Below are positions 26,906 through 33,483 of a stretch of 64,000 bases of DNA, one piece after another. Position 1 is the stretch's first letter. Each line of letters begins with the position of its first letter. Origin of the DNA: Spongiihabitans sp963422685 (GTDB lineage: Bacteria > Pseudomonadota > Gammaproteobacteria > Arenicellales > Poriferihabitantaceae); contig OY730442.1 in assembly GCA_963422685.1 (NCBI GenBank), positions 62,001 to 126,000 of the forward strand, given 5' to 3'. The position numbers were made by a program, and so were the translations under genes. Under the pieces are notes generated by a model. That model was not told where the DNA came from. It saw only the letters and a program-made list of their open reading frames with translations, and did no database searches.

Positions 26906-27808
26906 ATGTCTGCGCAACAGAATATTCAGCAATTTTTAACCGGTTTCAGCGCCGAAACCACGCCGGGCGCTGCCGCTAAAATCCAGGATTTCAGAGCCCA
27001 CCTTCGCCCCGGCACCGTGGTCTACATTACCTTCCTGCCCGGTTCGGACTTCGGCGACACAGTGGCCGTGGCCGCTCGACTACGCGGTCAGGGCTTTATA
27101 CCGGTTCCGCATTTCGCTGCCCGCAGCATCGTTGATGAAAAAGCATTAAATGAAAACCTTTGCCGGGTAGTGGGTGAAGCCGGTGTGGACCGGGTTTTGT
27201 GCATTGCCGGTGCAGTGGATGAACCCGTGGGAATCTATACGGATTCAACCCAGCTTCTGGACACCGGCCTGTTCGACAAGCACGGCGTGAAAAGAATCGC
27301 AGTGGCTGGACACCCGGAAGGCAGCCCGGACATGACCGACGAGGCAATCCTGAACGCCTTGCGCTGGAAAAATGAATTTAACCATAAAACCGATGCACAG
27401 ATGTACCTGGTGACACAATTTGTATTTGCAGCGGAACCGGTGATTGCCTGGGACAAAATGCTGCAAAGCGACGGAAATAAACTGCCGATTCATATTGGCA
27501 TCCCGGGACTGGCCACACTCAAAACATTACTGATGCACGCCAAAGCCTGCGGAATCGGCGCTTCCATGCAGTTTCTCACCCGGCAAGCCCGCAAAGTCAC
27601 CAGATTATTGACTGTAAATACACCGGACAAACTGGTCAGGGAACTGGCGCAATACCGGGCCATGGAGTCCAGTTCGGGAATTAACGGAGTTCATATCTAT
27701 CCATTGGGCGGCCTGCGCCGAAGTGCAAACTGGGGCTATGCCGTAGCAGACGGGCAGTTTACCCTGGATAACAAAGGCGGGTTTAAAGTAGACGTCAATA
27801 TTGATTGA
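26906..27808 (+). CDS. Methylenetetrahydrofolate reductase (MetF-like)
   Basis: FAD enzyme converting methylene- to methyl-tetrahydrofolate or the reverse. The 300-residue protein has the MTHFR TIM-barrel pattern: VYITFLPGSDFGDTVAVAARL, a PHFAARSI strand matching the usual PHLT-type segment, then VAGHPEGSP, the TQFVFAAEPVIAW flavin-site region and IPGLATLKTLLMHAKACGIG. The family EIxPP-type N terminus is replaced by VVYITFLPG, so this is a side branch rather than the classical MetF; such branches occur in one-carbon or osmolyte demethylation pathways. It is downstream of SulP with 21 bases between. Confidence 0.85.
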   Translation: MSAQQNIQQFLTGFSAETTPGAAAKIQDFRAHLRPGTVVYITFLPGSDFGDTVAVAARLRGQGFIPVPHFAARSIVDEKALNENLCRVVGEAGVDRVLCIAGAVDEPVGIYTDSTQLLDTGLFDKHGVKRIAVAGHPEGSPDMTDEAILNALRWKNEFNHKTDAQMYLVTQFVFAAEPVIAWDKMLQSDGNKLPIHIGIPGLATLKTLLMHAKACGIGASMQFLTRQARKVTRLLTVNTPDKLVRELAQYRAMESSSGINGVHIYPLGGLRRSANWGYAVADGQFTLDNKGGFKVDVNID

Positions 27809-28076
27809 TCTGCGGAAAATCGAAGAAAGCGGCGAAGCTGAATTATTGAGTACCCAATCGGTTTGGTATTGAGTTTGGTGATTAGCCGACCATTTTTAAT
27901 CCAGCCATGGGCAGTTTCACAAAGCTATCGACCGGTTCCATTCACCTTGAAAAACGCCTACAAGAAAATGTTGATCGGTTGCTGGCTGCTGGATTCGCAA
28001 CAAGCTGCTCGCCCGTGTTGGTGGTGCTATGTTTCCCAAACTTCCATCAAATGCTATTGATCACTGATGGATTGTT

Positions 28077-28553
28077 TTGACGGATTACGAAATAGCGCTA
28101 ATAAGTGTAGGAGGTACACTTCTTGGGGCGTTTGTTGGTGGGCTAATCTCGTTATATCAATCCGATAGAAGCTCACGTAGAACGCAACGTTTAGAAGAAA
28201 ATCGGAGATTGATCAATACTTTCACAACAGAGCTTTCTGATATATACCCTACAGTGTCATATCGGCCTGGAGATATTGATTCTTTCCCGAAAAAGAAATT
28301 CCCGATATTACAGGCTGCTATCAGGGAATTCAGATTCTCCCTGCCAAAAAGTGACTGGCCGGAATTCGACAGTGCCTGGCGTCGGTATTATTGTGCTACC
28401 GGTAGAGAGGTTGACAGGGAGTCACAAAGCTACCTGCATTATTGCGGTTTTACTAACTCTGATTCTCAAACTCAGGAGCACGAACCTCCACAAGGTCTTG
28501 AAAATCTCAAGATGAACGTTGACAGAATATTAGAGTTTGCAACAAAAACATAA
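28077..28553 (+). CDS. Hypothetical protein with N-terminal membrane anchor
   Basis: A 158-residue protein of unknown function. The N terminus (EIALISVGGTLLGAFVGGLISLYQ) is one membrane helix, followed by a charged, likely helical linker (SDRSSRRTQRLEENRRLINTF) and a soluble cytoplasmic domain. Start codon would be TTG 28077; no ATG is available near it. The stop codon lies within an attC-like element (28548-28632), the arrangement expected of an integron gene cassette. Such single-helix proteins of unknown function are common in cassettes. It is the first gene of the accessory island. Confidence 0.65.
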   Translation: MTDYEIALISVGGTLLGAFVGGLISLYQSDRSSRRTQRLEENRRLINTFTTELSDIYPTVSYRPGDIDSFPKKKFPILQAAIREFRFSLPKSDWPEFDSAWRRYYCATGREVDRESQSYLHYCGFTNSDSQTQEHEPPQGLENLKMNVDRILEFATKT

Positions 28554-28632
28554 CAAGCGACGGCACAATTGCCACACTTCGTGCGGCTGGACAAGGCACC
28601 TCGTGTTTTACCTGTGCACCCGGGTGTTAGAG
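28548..28632 (+). other. attC-like site 1 (possible integron cassette recombination site)
   Basis: An 85-bp element starts with ACATAAC at the gene's stop codon and ends with GTTAGAG. The outer ends pair imperfectly (TAACA and GGCACA on the left against TGTTA and TGTGCAC on the right), and the centre folds as GCCACAC-TTC-GTGCGGC. Outer boxes of the types RYYYAAC and GTTRRRY flanking an imperfect hairpin are the mark of attC sites. The boxes match only partly. Confidence 0.45.
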
Positions 28633-28712
28633 CAAAAAACCGCAACCATCTTTACTTGGGGACATTATGCGGACATAATGGCCAAAAATGGGTTAACTTC
28701 AGGCTGAATTAT

Positions 28713-29284
28713 ATGTACGATACACACCCGCTGGAACTACTAAGAACTGCCAGAAACCGCTACACCCAGAAACAACTGGCTGAAATTCTTGAAGTAGATG
28801 TCAGAACAGTGCGGAGATGGGAAGTCAGGGAAAATGATCCTCCATCATACCTTTCAGATGCCATCCGGCAGCGCATACTTCCCCTTGTAAATACCGACAG
28901 TGATGACTCCTTCAGATTCATAGACCTTTTTGCGGGTATTGGAGGTATCAGGTTGGCTTTTGAAGCGCATGGGGGGGCAATGTGTATTTACCAGTGAATG
29001 GAACAAATTTTCCCAAAAAACCTATATTACAAGGATGGTTCGGAAATTCTTGTGCCCCAAGGCAAACGGAAGCGCCCCAGATGACTTACACCCCGTGAAT
29101 GTGCAAGACTAAGGGGTTTCCTGGCAGCTTTAAGATTCCAGTAAGTGACACACAAGCCTACAGGCAATTCGGTAATAGTGTGGTTATGCCTGTTATGCAA
29201 GAACTAGCCCGGATTATGATTCCCCGTGTTACCTTGTGTAAGGAAGAAAAGGGAGAGATAAAGCAGACACCTTTGTTTGCTTGA
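28713..29284 (+). pseudogene. DNA (cytosine-5) methyltransferase, frameshifted and internally deleted
   Basis: Remains of an M5C methyltransferase. The N-terminal part (ATG 28713) encodes an HTH-like segment (TQKQLAEILEVDVRTVRRWE) and the SAM motif I, FIDLFAGIGGIRLAFEAHGG. In a run of seven G (28971-28977) the frame shifts; the correct continuation QCVFTSEWNKFSQKTY is in another frame. Nearly everything between motif I/II and motif IX is deleted, including the PC catalytic motif. The end (RECARLRGFPGSFKIP and QAYRQFGNSVVMPV, motif X) is again split by a frameshift near 29115. A full-length enzyme would be about 350-430 residues. It precedes an intact HNH nuclease gene. Confidence 0.88.
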
Positions 29285-29316
29285 TTCACGCTGTAGGATG
29301 GGAAATTGGGTATCAC

Positions 29317-30069
29317 ATGAATAAAAGGAGGAATTGGAATCGACAGGAGTTGCTGGTTGCCTTCGGTTTTTATTGCCAAATACCATTTAGAAAATTGCAT
29401 TCACGCAACCCGGATATCATCAAAGCTTCTGAACTAATTGACAGAACACCATCTGCCTTAGCAATGAAATTAACCAATATTGCCAGCTTTGATCCTGTAA
29501 TGATTTCAACCGGAAGGAAAGGTCTGGCAGGCGCTTCAAATGCTGATAAAAAAATGTGGGAAGAAATGCATAGTAACTGGGAGGCTTTTGCGATTGAGTC
29601 TTCAGATGCTTGGAATCGATTACTCTCGGATGATACTGTGCTTTTGCCAGCTACAGAACATTATGTCGGAAACACGAAAACTACAAAGGTAGAGGCGCGC
29701 ATTGGTCAAAACTTTTTTAGAAAGTCAGTTTTAAGCGCGTACAACAACACTTGCTGCATTAGCGGCTTATCAATACCAAAACTCCTCGTGGCAAGTCATA
29801 TCGTACCTTGGAGAGTTGATGCTCCAAATCGTCTAAATCCAAAAAATGGGCTTTGCTTATCAATGCTTCATGATAAGGCATTTGATATTGGAATAATTAC
29901 GATTCAAGATGATATGACAGTCATGACTTCAAAAACAATAACTTCACTGGATAGCTTTTATGAGAATACTATAAAAATATACGAAGGAAAAGAAATTGCA
30001 CTCCCTGATAAATTCCAGCCAAATTTGGATTTTCTTGAGTATCATCGTAAAAATATTTTTCACGCATAA
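29317..30069 (+). CDS. HNH restriction-type endonuclease
   Basis: Putative restriction nuclease of the family usually encoded beside a Dcm-like methyltransferase. From ATG 29317 the protein has 250 residues. The N-terminal domain (NWNRQELLVAFGFYCQIPF, then DRTPSALAMKLTNIASFDP) is conserved in this family; the C-terminal HNH domain shows CCISG, the catalytic ASHIVPW and NPKNGLCLSMLHDKAFD. All key residues look intact. The frame is open upstream to TTG 29281, but ATG 29317 matches the family start. Its expected partner methyltransferase, directly upstream, is broken. Confidence 0.85.
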   Translation: MNKRRNWNRQELLVAFGFYCQIPFRKLHSRNPDIIKASELIDRTPSALAMKLTNIASFDPVMISTGRKGLAGASNADKKMWEEMHSNWEAFAIESSDAWNRLLSDDTVLLPATEHYVGNTKTTKVEARIGQNFFRKSVLSAYNNTCCISGLSIPKLLVASHIVPWRVDAPNRLNPKNGLCLSMLHDKAFDIGIITIQDDMTVMTSKTITSLDSFYENTIKIYEGKEIALPDKFQPNLDFLEYHRKNIFHA

Positions 30070-30092
30070 CAAATAGATGGAGGGTTTATAAA

Positions 30093-30389
30093 ATGAATGT
30101 GGTGGTTGAATATCTATACAGAGATGCAGGAAATAACAAAATCTGAGGTGAAGCACTCTTCGAAAACAAATATATTCTCGAACACATTCACTTATTAAGA
30201 GAAATAAAGAACAAACTAATTGACGGTGAATTTTTTTTTGCTGAAAAAGCTGGAATAGACTCATTGCATTTTGAGCGATATGATCAAGAATTAGATCATG
30301 GGTGGCATGAGTTTTTTGATGTTAAGCCTTCTGATAATCAATTTGGAGTGTGCGGAAAAGACATAACAGAATTTATAGGTGCTCTTTAA
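30093..30389 (+). pseudogene. Small conserved protein interrupted by in-frame TGA
   Basis: A frame of 98 codons plus stop starts at ATG 30093 (GGAGG lies upstream) and ends at TAA 30387-30389, but codon 18 (30144-30146) is TGA. Both sides are coding-like in the same frame: MNVVVEYLYRDAGNNKI before it and a part with LIDGEFFFAEKAGIDSLHF and DHGWHEFFDV after it. From memory, relatives read RDAxNYKxWGEVVF here, so the TGA replaces a Trp codon (TGG). This is a single-base nonsense mutation in an otherwise undamaged gene. Function unknown; the 3' end overlaps the next gene's start. Confidence 0.7.
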
Positions 30390-31039
30390 AATTTGATGGT
30401 GAGTTTCCGACGACAAGGGAGTTTTCCAATTATGCGCGTTCGACATTACCAGATATTACACCGCACGATGGTCACGATGCAGCATTGATGGCATGGATGG
30501 AAAGAGAGGAAATACTCTTTCGTACGCTTGAAAAACATATCATTAACGAAAGACTATATCAGGGCTTCGATGGTGATGTAGATGGCTTTATTTCGTTTTC
30601 ACTGTCTGTACAAAATCGAAGGAAAAGCCGTGCAGGGCTTGCCCTGGAAAATCATCTTGCAACCCTGTTTCAGGAATGTGGAATCAAGTATTCAAGAACC
30701 CCTGTGACTGAACACAAATCAAAACCAGATTTTATCTTTCCAGGTAAAACTGAGTATCACGATCCAGCGTTTAATGAGATCGATCTTACAATGCTTGGCG
30801 TCAAATCGTCCTGCAAGGATAGATGGCGACAAGTATTGGCTGAAGCTGACCGCATAAAAAGGAAACACCTTCTGACCCTCGAAGTGTCAATCAGCAAGAA
30901 CCAAACTGATGAAATGGAATCCAAGGAATTGCAGTTGATTTTGCCAAAAAAATTACACCAGTCATACACACCAGAACAACAACCATGGTTAATGAGTATT
31001 GCCGAGTTTACTGATCATGTTCTTTCGAAACAGCAATAG
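30350..31039 (+). CDS. Type II restriction endonuclease, EcoRII catalytic domain only
   Basis: The 229-residue product matches the C-terminal catalytic domain of EcoRII, which cuts before CCWGG. The core runs from FDGEFPTTREFSNYARSTLPD through SVQNRRKSRAGLALENHL to the PD-(D/E)XK centre: SKPDFIFPG, then MLGVKSSCKDRWRQVLAEADRI with the catalytic lysine. EcoRII itself has about 404 residues; the N-terminal effector-binding domain, which inhibits cleavage until a second site is bound, is missing. A short form is known in PspGI-like enzymes (about 270), so it may be complete or truncated. Start is GTG 30350 inside the preceding pseudogene, with no clear ribosome site. A cytosine methyltransferase remnant lies upstream. 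Confidence 0.85.
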   Translation: MRKRHNRIYRCSLKFDGEFPTTREFSNYARSTLPDITPHDGHDAALMAWMEREEILFRTLEKHIINERLYQGFDGDVDGFISFSLSVQNRRKSRAGLALENHLATLFQECGIKYSRTPVTEHKSKPDFIFPGKTEYHDPAFNEIDLTMLGVKSSCKDRWRQVLAEADRIKRKHLLTLEVSISKNQTDEMESKELQLILPKKLHQSYTPEQQPWLMSIAEFTDHVLSKQQ

Positions 31040-31060
31040 TCAATATCGCGCCAAAAGTGC

Positions 31061-31138
31061 TCTAGCAATCACATGCACGTGGACAGCAAAAAGCAGAGCG
31101 ACGACTATTGCTGTCCGCGTTCATGTGAGGCGTTATAC
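31061..31138 (+). other. attC-like site 2 with strong hairpin
   Basis: The arms 31070-31089 (CACATGCACGTGGACAGCAA) and 31108-31127 pair at 18 of 20 positions around an 18-base loop. The right side continues with AGGC and GTTATAC, a core box like the GTTATGC of known attC sites; the left box TCTAGCA is a poor match to RYYYAAC. Size, hairpin with two mismatched bases and position after a gene's stop codon fit attC. A terminator is unlikely because there is no T-run. Confidence 0.5.
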
Positions 31139-31209
31139 AGCACAAGTGGCGTCTGGTTGGTATGAATAAATTCTACTAAACCAGGCTAAAAACAGATTAC
31201 TTAAATAAA

Positions 31210-31569
31210 ATGACAGTAGATGGAAAACAGCTCGGCAACCCCTTTTCGACAGGCAGTGGTGGCTCAAGATTTGAGGCTAATATCCAGGCTACATTCGTCA
31301 CCTTGATGCCAAACGGTGGTTACGCTCCCCGCCTACCCGCATGGCCAATTGTAGAGCTAAAGCTACAGGGCGCAGTAGCAGGCTATGATACAGACGATCT
31401 GATGGTTTTTCTTGAAAACCCGGTAAACAACTCGATAAAAGTCACCGCCACAAATTGTTTGCCGAGGTTATTCAAGCAGCCTGGAATGATTTTAATAATC
31501 CTTGGGCCTTCACCAAGAGAACATTGTTCATGCCGGATTGACCTTTTGTTTCGGCTGGACCAGACTTAA
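31210..31569 (+). pseudogene. Fragment of a large defence-type protein (N-terminal nuclease-like domain)
   Basis: The open frame of 119 codons starts with GNPFSTGSGGSRFEANIQA and continues with APRLPAWPIVELKLQGAVAGYDTDDLMVF. I remember these blocks as the N terminus of long proteins that combine a Cap4-like/DUF4297-like nuclease domain with an NTPase. Here a deletion after ENPVN and a frameshift near 31449 break the gene: the family continuation FAEVIQAAWNDFNNPWAF lies in another frame, followed by a stop. Only the first 110 or so residues of a protein usually many hundred long remain. The family assignment is from memory and the role in defence is inference. Confidence 0.6.
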
Positions 31570-31577
31570 AAAACAGC

Positions 31578-32234
31578 ATGCCTTCAAGATTTCTTTTTTG
31601 CCTGATCTTTTTTTCGCTTTCCGCTGTTTGTGCAGAGGATACTGCCGATAAAATTCCCCGGCTTAAAGCCGGTAATCCGGGTTACGAATTTGAGTTTTTG
31701 GGCAAAAGCGCCAAAGGCATTGAGTTTTGGCTGGACCGGCAATCCGGCTTGGTATGGTCAGATCTTATCACTCGTAACAGCGGTCTGAAGAGCCAAAAAG
31801 AAGCTAAAAATCTTTGTTCCAATGCTGACTTGTACCTTCAACAAACAGACGCTTTGCCACCTGGGCTTCATATCAAAAAGAACGCGCTTTTTTTGCCCTG
31901 TAAGGCCGCCATTGAGCGGGGGCGAGTGCATGGTTATTACAAGGCGCTGCTGGAAACGAAAAATCTGAACGACTGCTATAAAGACGACTGTTTTCCTAAT
32001 GCCAGAGGAGAAATTGAGTGCCATACGGGCTGCAATTATTTCAACGTCTGGACCGCTTCTAAAGAAAGTCTTTCCGACTCTATGAATCTGGTATTTTTCA
32101 CGTTGTCGGGTTTTGCCGGAAGGTCAATCACCTATATTGATGCCAAATCCGGTTACATGATCACCAACGGTTCTCAAAAATACCATGTGCGCTGTCTTAT
32201 CCGATGGGATCCCGCCAATAAAATCTGTCTTTAG
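31578..32234 (+). CDS. Exported protein of unknown function (DUF1566-like)
   Basis: The 218-residue protein starts with a clear Sec signal peptide (MPSRFLFCLIFFSLSAVCA, cleavage near residue 19). The mature part has several cysteines and the pattern IEFWLDRQSGLVWSDLI followed later by FNVWTASKES and a final YHVRCLIRWD, which resembles DUF1566/Lcl C-type proteins, where GLVWxD and a closing VRCVR are typical. Probably a periplasmic or surface protein. It is intact within an otherwise degraded stretch and may be cassette cargo. Confidence 0.65.
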   Translation: MPSRFLFCLIFFSLSAVCAEDTADKIPRLKAGNPGYEFEFLGKSAKGIEFWLDRQSGLVWSDLITRNSGLKSQKEAKNLCSNADLYLQQTDALPPGLHIKKNALFLPCKAAIERGRVHGYYKALLETKNLNDCYKDDCFPNARGEIECHTGCNYFNVWTASKESLSDSMNLVFFTLSGFAGRSITYIDAKSGYMITNGSQKYHVRCLIRWDPANKICL

Positions 32235-32363
32235 ATTGCGGGCATTACAACACAACAGTATAGGCACACCACCCCCGACCGCACCGCTTCAGGTTAAGTA
32301 AAATTGCGGATTGCTGTCCATCCGCCGACCCTGTAAATCCAGGGAAGGTCTGCTCCCTGCCAC

Positions 32364-32640
32364 GCAGAGATGAGAGAGGCAGGTATGCAGGTAAAATACC
32401 GGCAGCAGTACCAAGTCACCACCGACAGCAATCCTAAGCAGCCGATATTTGATAATGTACCGGGGCAAAATTTTGCAGCCAACCAACTCAATCAAGCCTA
32501 TGTGGGTGATATTACCTGTATTGGGACACAGGCTGGCGGTACTTGGCTGTTATGATTGACCTGTATTCAGGCAAGGTCGTGGGGGGCATTGAAAGAAGCG
32601 GCTTAACCGGGTTATCTCAAAATGCTGAACCACGTCAACC
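32364..32640 (+). mobile_element. IS3-family transposase (OrfB) remnant
   Basis: The segment encodes a piece of an rve integrase domain: MREAGMQVKYRQQYQVTTDSN, then NQAYVGDITCI with the first catalytic aspartate, and after a frameshift near 32538 YLAVMIDLYSGKVVGG. These match IS3-group OrfB. Both ends of the gene and the terminal repeats are missing. The rest of the 592-bp gap between 32235 and 32826 holds no gene I can support. Confidence 0.8.
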
Positions 32641-32826
32641 TTGACAGGAAGGCACTGGTTCAAGTTTACTGTAACCTGTTGTCCAGGTTTCCCTCGGTGG
32701 CGCAACCAATGGCAGTATAATCCACTGAAGAGACGAGTTTTACTACCCAACAGACAGGGTTCACTTTGCAGGAAGATATAACACTGCTCAAACACACCGT
32801 TAGCTGTAAAAACAACATAAAGATAC

Positions 32827-33450
32827 ATGAAACCAACATTGACAATTGAAGCCTTGCAAGAAGAAGCATCAAAATTTGCTGAGATGGAAACTTCTTATGA
32901 TGAACCTTCTCTCTATGGCGTGACTGATGGGAAAGCCGTCGGAACATATCTTGAGCACAAATTCACTGCCTACTTAGCATATCTGTATGAGTATGAACAA
33001 GGTAATTCCGCATCTGGAATAGATTTCCCTAAACTCGGGGTCGATATAAAAGTAACCAGTATTAAGCAGCCGCAATCTTCATGCCCTTTTAAGTCTGCGT
33101 CTCAGAAAATCTTTGGCCTTGGTTATCATTTGCTTGTATTTGTATATGAGAAGACTGACGATGATGAAAATAGAACTGGCAGACTTAATATGCAGCACAC
33201 GATTTTCGTTGAAAAAGAACGTACGGCGGACTTTCAAAAAACTAAAGAATTGCTAGGCATATTGGAAAGAGATGGGAATAAAGATGACGTTGTTGCTTTT
33301 TTCATTGAAAGGAATTTACCTGTGGATGAAATAAGTGCAGAACAGCTTGCCGACAGAATCCTGGAAACACCACCAAACCAAGGCTATTTGACGATATCGA
33401 ATGCTCTCCAGTGGAGGCTTCAATATGGTAGAGTTATCCAGAAAGCCTGA
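32827..33450 (+). CDS. Type II restriction endonuclease, PD-(D/E)XK type
   Basis: The 207-residue protein has a probable PD-(D/E)XK core: YLEHKFTAYLAYLYEYEQGNS, then GIDFPKLGVDIKVTSIKQPQ where D and the D-x-K pair would bind metal. The rest (FGLGYHLLVFVYEKTDD and ending GYLTISNALQWRLQYGRVI) is the body of a small family that I associate with neighbouring adenine methyltransferases. The methyltransferase gene follows directly. No recognition site can be predicted. It is AT-rich compared with the chromosomal backbone, as is the methyltransferase, consistent with transfer as a unit. Confidence 0.7.
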   Translation: MKPTLTIEALQEEASKFAEMETSYDEPSLYGVTDGKAVGTYLEHKFTAYLAYLYEYEQGNSASGIDFPKLGVDIKVTSIKQPQSSCPFKSASQKIFGLGYHLLVFVYEKTDDDENRTGRLNMQHTIFVEKERTADFQKTKELLGILERDGNKDDVVAFFIERNLPVDEISAEQLADRILETPPNQGYLTISNALQWRLQYGRVIQKA

Positions 33451-33483
33451 ACAGTATCTGGTATCTCAAGGGTTCGTTGAGCA

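Noticed and set aside
27863..28060. Open frame of 65 codons between the MTHFR-like and first island gene
   Set aside because: No ribosome site, no coding character and no recognisable homology.
30144..30146. TGA as selenocysteine codon
   Set aside because: I recognise no hairpin right after the codon that resembles a SECIS element, and remembered relatives have Trp, not Cys, here. A nonsense mutation is simpler.
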